64,000 bases of DNA from an uncultured Bacteroidales bacterium (GTDB lineage: Bacteria > Bacteroidota > Bacteroidia > Bacteroidales > UBA932): assembly GCA_947168065.1 (NCBI GenBank), contig CAMVKH010000002.1, positions 124,001-188,000 on the forward strand, in the 5' to 3' direction. Below the pieces are notes generated by a model that ran no database searches, was not told where the DNA came from, and saw nothing but the letters and a program-made list of their open reading frames with translations. The translations under genes and the position numbers were made by a program. Positions 23,797 to 32,830 of this stretch are shown in pieces (the stretch's first letter is position 1; every line of letters begins with the position of its first letter).

Positions 23797-24956
23797 GGCT
23801 GGCAGAGGATCAGGATTTTCGTTTGGTTGAGGGTGGTGGCGAAGAGGTGGCGGTTTCCGCCGCCGGGGATGCCCAGACGCTGCCGCAGCGCGTCGGTGGC
23901 GAGGGGAAAATTCAGGGCGGTCAGTTCAAGGCGGTCGAAGCGGCGTCGGAGGTCCTGGATGGCCGCCTTGCTCCAGGGAATGACCTCTTCCACAGTGAAG
24001 CGTCTGCCGGGGAACCCGTCCACCGGCGCATCGGCGGTGTAGAGCTGGGTGCTGGGGGCGAGCTTGGCCACGCCGTAACGCGCGGAGAGCAGGCGGAAGG
24101 CGCCGGCCTTGCGCAGGACCCTGGCGGGCTGGAAGAGAAAGTTCCCGATGTGCGCGGCATAGCGGACTTCCGCGGCAGGCTCCTCGTCAGGATGGAAGGT
24201 GAAGCGGATGCCGCCTTCCGCGGCGACGATCAACGGCGCGGCGGGCCGCGCCGGCTCCAGCAGGAGCAGCAGTTCCTTTACCTCTCCACCGGCGCCTACG
24301 ATGTGCAGTTCGCGGGTTTCGGGCAGTTGCCGCAGGGTGCGGGAGATATCGGCCATCGGGGAAATCTTGGCCAGGACACGCGGCGCGTGCTGCAGAAGGA
24401 GTTCTTTGACTTCGAGCAGGTTCGGTTCGCAGTCGGCGATGTCGTAGACCCGTTGCGCGGCTTTCCCGCGGCGGGCCGGATCCAGGTAGATGAGGTCGAA
24501 GCCCTCCGTGTCCTGCGCCAGCCAGGCGATGCCGTCGCCTTCGTGCACGCTGATGTTGCCGGCGCCCAGCAGCGGAAAGTTGTGGCGGGCGGCGGCGCAG
24601 AGTGCGCCGTCCCGTTCGCAGTAGTCCACGCTGGCCGCTGCCGCGCTCATGGCCCAGCTGTCCACGCCCAGACCGCCGGTCAGGTCGGCGATGCGGCCGC
24701 CCGCCGGCACGAAAGCCTGCTTGTAGCGGGCCGTCTCCTCGGAGCTGCACTGCTCCAGCGGCAGACTGGCCGGGTAGTCGAGCGCCGGGCAGGCATGCCA
24801 TGCCGGCACCTTGTCGCGCAGTTTGCGCCGCGCCGCGATGATCCGCGCCGCCCGTCGCACGTCGAGCGCCGGCCAGCGGTCCGCCGACAACAGCAGCCGC
24901 TCGGGCTCGTCGCCCTCGTGCTCCAAGATAAATTGGATGAAGTTTTCTGCCGACAT
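23793..24956 (-). CDS. Class I SAM-dependent methyltransferase, THUMP-like domain protein
   Basis: IADLTGGLGVDSWAMS motif I, FDLIYLDPARRGK motif IV, C-terminal THUMP-like region. ATGA overlap with the LOG gene. Confidence 0.82.
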   Translation of the reverse strand: MSAENFIQFILEHEGDEPERLLLSADRWPALDVRRAARIIAARRKLRDKVPAWHACPALDYPASLPLEQCSSEETARYKQAFVPAGGRIADLTGGLGVDSWAMSAAAASVDYCERDGALCAAARHNFPLLGAGNISVHEGDGIAWLAQDTEGFDLIYLDPARRGKAAQRVYDIADCEPNLLEVKELLLQHAPRVLAKISPMADISRTLRQLPETRELHIVGAGGEVKELLLLLEPARPAAPLIVAAEGGIRFTFHPDEEPAAEVRYAAHIGNFLFQPARVLRKAGAFRLLSARYGVAKLAPSTQLYTADAPVDGFPGRRFTVEEVIPWSKAAIQDLRRRFDRLELTALNFPLATDALRQRLGIPGGGNRHLFATTLNQTKILILCQP

Positions 24957-24961
24957 CTCTA

Positions 24962-24969
24962 CAAAGTTA
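24962..24969 (-). promoter_or_regulatory. -7 box for methyltransferase operon (TAACTTTG on minus strand)
   Basis: CAAAGTTA on plus; only 5 nt separate it from the start codon (24954-24956). Confidence 0.5.
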
Positions 24970-24981
24970 CCGCTTTTTTAT

Positions 24982-24989
24982 TATCTTTG
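24982..24989 (+). promoter_or_regulatory. -7 box for phosphoglucomutase gene (TATCTTTG)
   Basis: TAnnTTTG match 35 nt upstream of the ATG at 25024; divergent pair with 24962-24969. Confidence 0.5.
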
Positions 24990-24994
24990 AAAGA

Positions 24995-25022
24995 TTAAAG
25001 GTCAGAACTTAAAGATCAGAAC
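24995..25022 (+). repeat. Tandem 14-nt direct repeat in 5' UTR
   Basis: TTAAAGGTCAGAAC / TTAAAGATCAGAAC, one mismatch, ending 1 nt before the ATG. Confidence 0.8.
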
Positions 25023-25023
25023 T

Positions 25024-26676
25024 ATGGCAAATTATCTTGAAGTGGCCAAGTCTTGGCTCAGCAACAGTTACGATGTGGAAACCCAGCGCGAAGTGCTGGA
25101 AATGATGAAGGGCGATCCGAAAGCCCTGGAAGACGCTTTTTACCGCACGCTGGAGTTCGGTACGGGCGGCCTGCGCGGCGTGATGGGCGCCGGCACCAAC
25201 CGGATGAACCGCTACACTGTCGCCATGGCCACCCAGGGACTGGCCAACTATCTCAAGAAGAATTTCAAGGATCAGAAGATCTCGGTGGTGATTTCCTACG
25301 ACAGCCGCAACAACAGTCAGCTCTTCGCCCGGGTATCCGCCGGGGTGCTGATCGCCAACGACATCTTCGTCTATATTTTCGACAACATCCGTCCCACGCC
25401 GGAACTCAGCTTCGCCATCCGGCACCTGGGCTGCAAGGCCGGCATCATGATCACGGCTTCGCACAATCCCAAGGAGTACAATGGCTACAAGGTGTTCTGG
25501 GAGGACGGTGCGCAGATCATCACTCCGCACGACAAGAACATCATCGAGGAGGTGGGCAAGATCACCTCGATGGATCAGGTCAAGTACGCTGAAAACAGCT
25601 TCCCGCAGGGCATCGGCGCTGAAGTCGACCAGGCTTTCCTCGACAGCCAGCTGTCGCTGCTCCTTTCGCCGGACAGCGTCAGGCGCCACAGCGACATGAA
25701 GATCGCCTACACGCCGCTGCACGGCACGGGTGTCCGCCTGGTTCCTGCCGGCCTGAAGCAGGCGGGCTTCACGAATGTGTTCCATGTGGACGCGCAGGAT
25801 GTGAGCGACGGCAACTTCCCGACGGTGGTCTCGCCGAACCCGGAGGAGCCGACGGCCATGCGGATGGTCATGGAACGGGCCGACGCCGTGGGCGCCGACA
25901 TCGCGCTGGGCACCGATCCCGACGCCGACCGCGTGGGCTGCGCCGTGCGCAACGACAAGGGTGAAATGGTGCTTCTGACCGGCAACCAGATCGCCACGAT
26001 CGTCACGAGCTACATCCTCACGCGCTGGCATGAACTCGGCCGGATCGACGGCCGCCAGTTCGTGGTCAAGACCATCGTGACGACGGACCTGCTGAAGAAA
26101 ATCTGTGCAAAATACGGCGTTGAACTCTTCGACGTGCTGACCGGTTTCAAATACATCGCCGACAAGCAGCATCTGTACGAGGGCAAGAAGACCTTCATCT
26201 GCGGCGGCGAGGAGAGCAACGGCTTCAATGTCGGCAGTTTCGTGCGCGACAAGGATTCCGTCATCACCTGCTGCATGCTCTGTGAATGTGCGGCCTGGCT
26301 GGCCGACCGGGGCCAGTCGCTCTACGGCTATCTGCAGGAGATCTACGCGGAGTACGGCTACTTCAAGGAGAGCCTGCTTTCGGTCACGAAGAAAGGCAAG
26401 AGCGGCATCGAGGCGATCCAGCAGATGATGGTCGACTTCCGCGCCCAGGCCCCGAAGGCACTCGCCGGCTCGCCGGTGGTGAAGGTCGTGGACTACAACA
26501 AGCCGGAAGAGACGGGTCTGCCGAAGTCGAACGTGCTGCAGTTCTTCAGCGAGAACGGCTGCAAGGTGACGGTGCGTCCTTCGGGCACGGAGCCGAAGAT
26601 CAAGTTCTACTTCAGCGCCTGCGGCCCCGACGCCGACGCCCTGAACGTCGCTCTCCGCGAGCAATTCTCCGTTTAA
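25024..26676 (+). CDS. Phospho-sugar mutase (phosphoglucomutase/phosphomannomutase family)
   Basis: GTGGLRGVMGAGTNRMN, MITASHNPKEYNGYKV, GTDPDADRVGCAV, GGEESNGFNVGSFVRDKDSV, VRPSGTEPKIKFY. Confidence 0.95.
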   Translation: MANYLEVAKSWLSNSYDVETQREVLEMMKGDPKALEDAFYRTLEFGTGGLRGVMGAGTNRMNRYTVAMATQGLANYLKKNFKDQKISVVISYDSRNNSQLFARVSAGVLIANDIFVYIFDNIRPTPELSFAIRHLGCKAGIMITASHNPKEYNGYKVFWEDGAQIITPHDKNIIEEVGKITSMDQVKYAENSFPQGIGAEVDQAFLDSQLSLLLSPDSVRRHSDMKIAYTPLHGTGVRLVPAGLKQAGFTNVFHVDAQDVSDGNFPTVVSPNPEEPTAMRMVMERADAVGADIALGTDPDADRVGCAVRNDKGEMVLLTGNQIATIVTSYILTRWHELGRIDGRQFVVKTIVTTDLLKKICAKYGVELFDVLTGFKYIADKQHLYEGKKTFICGGEESNGFNVGSFVRDKDSVITCCMLCECAAWLADRGQSLYGYLQEIYAEYGYFKESLLSVTKKGKSGIEAIQQMMVDFRAQAPKALAGSPVVKVVDYNKPEETGLPKSNVLQFFSENGCKVTVRPSGTEPKIKFYFSACGPDADALNVALREQFSV

Positions 26677-26685
26677 TTTAAGTCC

Positions 26686-26840
26686 GGTTTGCTTGCTGGG
26701 CGCTCTGGTTATTACTCCGGAACCGTCTCGCTACGCTCGACCCCTCCCATGCTGACGCATGGGCCCCTCCCTCTTACAGTGCCGAGGGTGGCATGGGTTC
26801 CGGAGTAATGAACCACCCGCGCCAGTGACGCAAGCAAACC
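26686..26840. repeat. Large imperfect palindromic intergenic element (copy 1)
   Basis: Outer stem GGTTTGCTTGC...GCAAGCAAACC. Inner stem TGGTTATTACTCCGGAACC (26706-26724) / GGTTCCGGAGTAATGAACCA (26796-26815). Apical CCCATGC-TGAC-GCATGGG (26746-26763). Confidence 0.85.
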
Positions 26841-26851
26841 CTGTCCATGAA

Positions 26852-28117
26852 ATGAAATCATACGAGGATAAAATAAACTGGCTGTTCAGTCAGTTTCCCT
26901 CCTACCAGAAAGTGGGGAAAGTGGCGTACAAGCCGGGGATCGAAACGATGGAGGCGTTCGATGCGGCGCTCGGGCATCCGCACCGGCGCTTCCGCTCCAT
27001 CCATGTCGCCGGAACCAACGGGAAAGGATCGACCTCCCACATGCTGGCGGCGGGCCTGGCCGCTTGCAGCCTGAAAGTCGGCCTGTATACCTCACCGCAC
27101 CTGGTGGATTTCCGCGAACGGATGAAGATTGTGGAAGGCGATGGCTTCCGGATGGTTCCGAAGGAATTCGTCGAAAGTTTCATCGATCGCTGGCAAGGCT
27201 TTTTCGAGGAGCACAAACCGTCGTTCTTCGAAATCACGACCGGGATGGCTTTCGCTTTCTTTGCGGATGAGAAGGTGGACGTGGCCGTTATCGAGACGGG
27301 TTTGGGCGGGCGGCTCGACTCGACCAACGTCATCACGCCCATCCTGAGCATCATTACCAATATCGGCCTGGAGCACTGCGAACACCTGGGTTATACGCTG
27401 GCGGCCATTGCCGGCGAGAAGGCCGGCATCATCAAGCCCGGCGTACCGGCCGTCGTCGGGGAATTCACCCCAGAGACCCGTCCGGTGTTCGAGGCGAAGG
27501 CCGCTGCCTGCGGCAGCCTCCTTACCTTTGCCGTGGAGGCGCCGCCGTGTCTTTCGCTGAAGGTGGCTGACCTGGATCTCCCCGGAGACTACCAGGAAAG
27601 GAACCTTTGCACACTCTCCGCCGCCGTCGGTATCCTGCAGCCTATGCTGGGCTTCGACCTCGAAGCCTTCCGCACTGGTGTCCGCCACGCCGCCCGGAAC
27701 ACGGGCCTGCATGGCCGCTGGGAGACGCTGCGTGCAGCCGATCCCGTTCAGCACAAGGCACAAATCATCTGCGACACGGGCCATAACGCACATGGCCTTC
27801 GCTGGGTTGCCGAGCAGGTGGACCGCATCTCCTGCGACTACGAAAACGTTTTCTTCATCCTGGGCCTGGCCCGCGAGAAAGATGTCGACGCCATCGCACC
27901 GTTGCTGCCGCGCAACGTCCATTACATCTGGACGCAGGCCTCCAGCTCCCGCGCCCTGCCGGCGGCGGAGCTGGCCAACGCCATGTCCGACCACGGCTTG
28001 AATGGCCGCGTGACCTGTCGCGTCGCCGACGCCCTGACCCTGGCGGAAAGCATGGCCGCCGATAAAGATCTGATCTTCATCGGCGGCAGCAACTTCGTCG
28101 TGTGCGAAGTCCTCTAG
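26852..28117 (+). CDS. folC: Bifunctional folylpolyglutamate synthase/dihydrofolate synthase
   Basis: VAGTNGKGSTSHMLAAGL, YTSPHLVDFRERMKI, ETGLGGRLDSTNVI. The track start at 26759 lies in the palindromic repeat; the true start is likely ATG 26852 (MKSYEDKINWLFSQFPSYQ). Confidence 0.94.
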   Translation: MKSYEDKINWLFSQFPSYQKVGKVAYKPGIETMEAFDAALGHPHRRFRSIHVAGTNGKGSTSHMLAAGLAACSLKVGLYTSPHLVDFRERMKIVEGDGFRMVPKEFVESFIDRWQGFFEEHKPSFFEITTGMAFAFFADEKVDVAVIETGLGGRLDSTNVITPILSIITNIGLEHCEHLGYTLAAIAGEKAGIIKPGVPAVVGEFTPETRPVFEAKAAACGSLLTFAVEAPPCLSLKVADLDLPGDYQERNLCTLSAAVGILQPMLGFDLEAFRTGVRHAARNTGLHGRWETLRAADPVQHKAQIICDTGHNAHGLRWVAEQVDRISCDYENVFFILGLAREKDVDAIAPLLPRNVHYIWTQASSSRALPAAELANAMSDHGLNGRVTCRVADALTLAESMAADKDLIFIGGSNFVVCEVL

Positions 28118-28118
28118 T

Positions 28119-29297
28119 TTATCTGAGAATGAATTTGCGCGCGAGAGCGATGCCGATCCGGTAGGGGAGCGGACGCAGGGCCCGGTCGGCTTCTTTCAGC
28201 TTCTCGCGGATCGGAATGCCTTGCGGGCAGTGGCTTTCGCACTTGCCGCAGCCGATGCACTGCGAGGCGAAGGTGGGCTCTTTGGTCATGGCGACGTTCT
28301 GGAAGTACTGCCAGCGTCCGGACCATTTGGTCTCGGCATACATGGCATTGTAGGAACGGAATACGCCCGGGATGTCGACGCCCTTGGGGCAGGGCATGCA
28401 GTAGCGGCAGCCCGTACAACCGACTCTTTCGGTCTTCCGTATCAGTTCCCGGACCTGTTCGATCACGGCGTGATCTTCTTTCGTGAAAGCACCGGCGGCG
28501 GCCTCGGAGGCTGTTGCGACATTCTCTTCAATCATCTTCAGGGAGTTCATGCCCGAGAGGACGACCGTGACGGCGGGCTGGTTATACAGCCAGCGGAATG
28601 CCCATTCGGCGGGTGTCCAGCCTCTTCCACTGCGCGCCATGGCATCCTTCGCTTCTTCGGGAAGCAGGTTGACCAGCTTGCCGCCGCGGAGCGGTTCCAT
28701 GATGATGACGGGGATGCCCTTGGCGGCGGCCGCCTCCAGTCCCTTGACGCCGGCCTGGGTAGACTCGTCAAGGTAGTTGTATTGGATCTGGCAGAAGTCC
28801 CAGTCGTAGTTGTTCAGGATTTTCAGGAAATTGTCGGTATTGCCGTGGTAGGAGAAGCCGATGTTGCGGATGACGCCCGTCCGTTTCTTCTCCGCGATCC
28901 AGTCGAGGATGCCCAGGGACTTGAGCCGTTCCCATTCCGCCACATCGGTCAGCATGTGCATCAGGTAATAGTCCACATAGCTTGTGCGGAGACGGCGGAG
29001 CTGCTCGTCAAACAGGCGGTCGATGCCCGATGACTTCAGGATGAGATAATGGGGCAGCTTGGTGGCGATGTGCACCTGCTCCCGGATGCCATTCTTCTCG
29101 AGAATCTGGCCCAGGGCCATTTCGTTTCCCGAGTAGATGTACGCGGTGTCGAAGTAATTGACGCCGGCCTTGAAAGCGGCCATAATCTCGCTTTCGGCCT
29201 TTTCGATGTCAATGGATCCACCCTTGCGGGTAAGACGCATGCAGCCGTATCCCAGCAGGGACAGCGCTTCTCCGTAGCGGTTCTTTCTGTATTGCAT
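28119..29297 (-). CDS. Aldo/keto reductase with C-terminal 4Fe-4S ferredoxin domain
   Basis: LGYGCMRLTRKGGSID; DYYLMHMLTD; CTGCRYCMPCPKGVDIP and CIGCGKCESHCPQGI. Confidence 0.92.
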   Translation of the reverse strand: MQYRKNRYGEALSLLGYGCMRLTRKGGSIDIEKAESEIMAAFKAGVNYFDTAYIYSGNEMALGQILEKNGIREQVHIATKLPHYLILKSSGIDRLFDEQLRRLRTSYVDYYLMHMLTDVAEWERLKSLGILDWIAEKKRTGVIRNIGFSYHGNTDNFLKILNNYDWDFCQIQYNYLDESTQAGVKGLEAAAAKGIPVIIMEPLRGGKLVNLLPEEAKDAMARSGRGWTPAEWAFRWLYNQPAVTVVLSGMNSLKMIEENVATASEAAAGAFTKEDHAVIEQVRELIRKTERVGCTGCRYCMPCPKGVDIPGVFRSYNAMYAETKWSGRWQYFQNVAMTKEPTFASQCIGCGKCESHCPQGIPIREKLKEADRALRPLPYRIGIALARKFILR

Positions 29298-29311
29298 GGC
29301 TCAACAAATGT

Positions 29312-31531
29312 CTATTTGCCGGACATGATCCGGCGGACTAATGCGATAGGATCGCCCTGCGGCTTCGACGGGAAGCTGCCGGGACGTTCGGCCCACCAGT
29401 TGTATTCGTGGTCTTTCATGGCTTCGAGCAGGGTGTCGAAGCGTTCGCCCTCCAGCTTTTCGCCTGCGGCTAAGGCTTCATCCACGGCCTCGAAGAACAT
29501 CTCCCAGCGCGGCTTGTAGTAGGTTTTCACCAGACCAGCCCAGGAGCGGTCCGCGTAATCCGTGAGCAGATTACCCCTGTCGCCCCAGGAGGTCAGCAGG
29601 TTGCGGGCGTTGGACTCGAAGTAGTCGGCCTCTTCCGGCGTGGCGCCCCAGCTGCGGGCATCGGCGATCCACTTGCCCACCAGGAAGTAGTCCTGCGAAG
29701 CGAGCAGCTCGTCGAGGGTGTCGAAGCAGGCCAGCATCTCTTCTTTCAGCGCGGCCATCTGTTCCGTATCGCCGTTCTCATAGGCCGTCTTGTATTCGGC
29801 GAAGCGCTGCTCGAACTGGTTGCTCAGGTATTGGCGCGTGAGGTTCACCAGGTCGAATCCGTACGAAGGACCTTCGCCGTCGGCGGCCAGCAGCCGGTCG
29901 ATCACGGAGCGAAGCTTCTCGTTTTCATAGTTGAAACGGACGCTGGAGTGGTAGGAGGTCGAGCGCTGGAACGAGGGCCGCAGGTTCATGATCGGGCTGT
30001 GGCCCGGGACGGAGCGCTGGATGTAGATCTCGTCGAAGAGTTCCTTCCAGGCGGCCCTGGCATCCGCATTGCTCACGCCGGAACGCATCTGCGCCAGCGT
30101 GCCCGCCCAGGTGTCGAGGTTCTGGTGCTGCGGCATGTTCCATGCCTTCTCAAAGACGAACTGGTACATGAAAGGATTGCAGTCGAAGCCTTCGAGTGTG
30201 GAGCCCAGGCCCTGGAAACTCGGCCCGGCCTCGGCAAAGGCTCCTTCAATCAAGCCATTGATCTCCTGGATGTTGCCTGCCAGGAAGGTGTTGCCGCCGA
30301 AGTTGCCCAGGTAGCACCAGATGAACGGAATGCCGTAATAGCTCTGGGTCTTGCGCCAGACCTCCATCCGCTCGCAGTAGTAGTCAAGCAGGATTGATTG
30401 TTCGGCCGGATAGGACGTCAGGAAGGCTTTTACGCGCTCGTCGGAGTCGCCCTCGAACCAGTATTTGCGCTCGTTGTAGAAGAGCCAGGTCATCTGGAGC
30501 CAGACGGCGTTGGGGTCGGCGGCGGCGAGCGATTCATACACGCCGTGGCTCACGCGGCCCAGGTAGGCGGGATCCCAGCTCTTGGGGATCATCTCGTTGA
30601 AGATGTCGATGCCATAGACATGGTCGGTTCCGTAGATCGCAAGCTCTTTCTCGAGGAAACGCTGCTGGATCTCGGGGAAAAGTTTGTCTTCCGGATCGAG
30701 GAACCAGGGGTAGTCCTCCAGGGCGAAGCCCGCCCAGTCGCTCATGCGCTCGATCTTCGCGTCGGGGTAGATGCGCTGCAGCTCCGGCGGCACGTGGCCG
30801 GCGAAGGCCGGCAGCACCGGCTTCATGTTGAGCTCGCGCTCACGCGCCACGATCTGTTTCTGCAGGGCTTCCTGTCCTTCGAGCCAGGATTTCGGCAGCG
30901 GGCCGCCCCAGCGGTCGATGTTCAGCATGCGGTGCCAGGGCAGGTGGGCGGGTCCGGTAAAGTAGCTGCGGACCTCTTCGTCGCTCAGGCCCAGTTCCGT
31001 CCAGACCTGATACCAGATGGATTCCTGGCCCGTGATGGCCAGCGGCAGGTTGATGCCGTTGAGTGCCATCCAGTCGATGAAGTGCTCCCACTCCTTCCAG
31101 GTCCACCAGGGCATGGTGTAGCCGTAGGTGCAGTAGTTCAGGAAGAAACGCTGCGGCACGCGTGCGTCGATCTTGACGGGCGTCTCCACGGCGGGCAGCC
31201 GCTTCGGCATGTCTCCCTTGTCCCAGTCGAACCAGCCGATATTGACGTGGCAGTAGTATTTCAGGTAGTAGTTGAGGCCCACGGCCATCGAGTTGGCATT
31301 GTTGCCGCCGATGACGATCTTGCGGCCTTCGCTGCGCAGGGTGAAAAAGTCGGATGCTTCTGCGGGCAGGGCCTCGAAGACGAAATGGCCTGCCTGCCTG
31401 GGGAGGATGCGGTGGGCCAGCGCCGTGGCGGCGTTCACCTCAGGGTTGTCGCTGGCAGGTGTGTTCTGGCAGCCGGATGTCATGAGCAGGAGGGCGGCCA
31501 GGGCCAGAACGGAAACAAACAGTTTTTTCAT
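29312..31531 (-). CDS. Alpha-N-acetylglucosaminidase (NAGLU/GH89)
   Basis: FLNYCTYGYTMPWWTWKEWEHFIDWMALNGINLPLAITGQE; FAGHVPPEL; YGIDIFNEM. Lipoprotein-type signal. Confidence 0.93.
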   Translation of the reverse strand: MKKLFVSVLALAALLLMTSGCQNTPASDNPEVNAATALAHRILPRQAGHFVFEALPAEASDFFTLRSEGRKIVIGGNNANSMAVGLNYYLKYYCHVNIGWFDWDKGDMPKRLPAVETPVKIDARVPQRFFLNYCTYGYTMPWWTWKEWEHFIDWMALNGINLPLAITGQESIWYQVWTELGLSDEEVRSYFTGPAHLPWHRMLNIDRWGGPLPKSWLEGQEALQKQIVARERELNMKPVLPAFAGHVPPELQRIYPDAKIERMSDWAGFALEDYPWFLDPEDKLFPEIQQRFLEKELAIYGTDHVYGIDIFNEMIPKSWDPAYLGRVSHGVYESLAAADPNAVWLQMTWLFYNERKYWFEGDSDERVKAFLTSYPAEQSILLDYYCERMEVWRKTQSYYGIPFIWCYLGNFGGNTFLAGNIQEINGLIEGAFAEAGPSFQGLGSTLEGFDCNPFMYQFVFEKAWNMPQHQNLDTWAGTLAQMRSGVSNADARAAWKELFDEIYIQRSVPGHSPIMNLRPSFQRSTSYHSSVRFNYENEKLRSVIDRLLAADGEGPSYGFDLVNLTRQYLSNQFEQRFAEYKTAYENGDTEQMAALKEEMLACFDTLDELLASQDYFLVGKWIADARSWGATPEEADYFESNARNLLTSWGDRGNLLTDYADRSWAGLVKTYYKPRWEMFFEAVDEALAAGEKLEGERFDTLLEAMKDHEYNWWAERPGSFPSKPQGDPIALVRRIMSGK

Positions 31532-31543
31532 GGTTGAAGGAGT

Positions 31544-32830
31544 TTATCGGAAGAGCTTTTCTATTTTTTCGACGATGCCAGGGTCGGAGGCGTTGCCGAT
31601 CAGGCTGGGTTTCAGGTAGTGGCATTTGTGCTCGCGCTGGAAGCGGGCCTGACCGCCGCCGGTGACGTTGAGCAGGGCCACGCTATCGCGCGGCAGCTTG
31701 CCGGCTTCGAAGGCGTTGATCATGCCCTGGAGCGCCACGGCTGCGGCGGGATGGATGTCGATGCCTTCGGTATCGAGAAAGAGTTGCTGCATGGCGGCGA
31801 TGTCGGCGTTGGTGGCGCATTCGATGTCGCCGCCCGCGTCACACAGGGCATCGTAAACGCCGCCCTTTACGCTGTAGGGCGGCCGCCGGTTCGAGAGTAC
31901 CTTGGCATCGATCTCAAGGGCCTGCAAGCGGGCCTTTTCGTCGTCCATGGGCAGCAGCGCGCGGCTGCCGGCCTTCCAGGCGTCGTACATGGGCAGGAAA
32001 GGCACGTTCTGCGAGGGAAAGAGCTTCATCTTGTGGCTGCCGAAACGCCCGTCTTCGATCAGGCGGAGATTGGCCTCCCACGCGGCGATGGTGCCGGTGC
32101 CGGAGCCGATGGCCTGGAAATAGGCCTCGGGGATGCGCTGCAGAACCTTGGCGGCAGACAGCACGGTGGTGGCCATGCCGTCGCGGCGGGCGACGTTCTT
32201 GGCGCCGCCTTCTGCGAAGAAGCGCGGCGAACTGCAGGCCGCGTCGCCCAGGGCGATGGCGTCGAAGTAGTCGGTGCCGCGTGGCGAACAGACGAGTTTC
32301 ACGCAGTCGTTCAGGGGTTTTTCAAACCAGAGCGCGTCGATGTTCTCTTCCGGCACGCTGAGCAGCAGCGGGATATTGTTCTCCGAACAGACCTTGGCAA
32401 AGGCCCGGGCCGTGTTGCCGGCCGAGGCCACCACCAGTACGCGCTTCTCTCCGTCGGGGATCCGGGCGCACACGCTGTAGGCTTCCGTTTCCTTGAAGGA
32501 GCAGGTGCTCATGGCCGCGCCGATTTCGGGCCACCAGCCCGAGAAGGCGATGTGCAGGTTCGGGAGTTTCAGCCTGGCGGCGAGTTTCTCGCTGCGATAG
32601 GTAATGGTCGGTGCGGAACCCTTCAGCATCCGCCGTACCGGCATCCAGTCGGCAAACTGGTAGATGCCCCGGGTTTCGGGGCCGAAGGCAAGCTGTTTTT
32701 TCGCATAGATGGCCCGTACCAGCGAAGGCTCCTGGCACTGCGGGTCTGCCAGCGTCCAGCCGGCATCCTCGAAGCACCGGCCGGTGGCCACGGTCTCCAG
32801 CACGTATTTCGTGGGTTCAAATCCGTTCAT
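31544..32830 (-). CDS. Cysteate synthase-like PLP enzyme (threonine-synthase superfamily)
   Basis: 428 aa. PLP-Lys motif CSFKETEAYSVCARI, VVASAGNTARAFAKVC, AIGSGTGTIAAWEANLRL. N-terminus TKYVLETVATGRCFEDAGWTLADPQCQEPSLVRA. ATGA overlap with the upstream Hdr-like gene. Confidence 0.65.
   Translation of the reverse strand: MNGFEPTKYVLETVATGRCFEDAGWTLADPQCQEPSLVRAIYAKKQLAFGPETRGIYQFADWMPVRRMLKGSAPTITYRSEKLAARLKLPNLHIAFSGWWPEIGAAMSTCSFKETEAYSVCARIPDGEKRVLVVASAGNTARAFAKVCSENNIPLLLSVPEENIDALWFEKPLNDCVKLVCSPRGTDYFDAIALGDAACSSPRFFAEGGAKNVARRDGMATTVLSAAKVLQRIPEAYFQAIGSGTGTIAAWEANLRLIEDGRFGSHKMKLFPSQNVPFLPMYDAWKAGSRALLPMDDEKARLQALEIDAKVLSNRRPPYSVKGGVYDALCDAGGDIECATNADIAAMQQLFLDTEGIDIHPAAAVALQGMINAFEAGKLPRDSVALLNVTGGGQARFQREHKCHYLKPSLIGNASDPGIVEKIEKLFR

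Noticed and set aside
25009-26664. 551-aa minus-strand ORF
   Set aside because: Complete antisense shadow of phosphoglucomutase; His/Val/Arg/Asp-rich pattern.
26759-26851. 31-residue N-terminal extension of FolC
   Set aside because: Encoded by the palindromic repeat; FolC family N-terminus (MKSYEDKINWLFS) starts at 26852.
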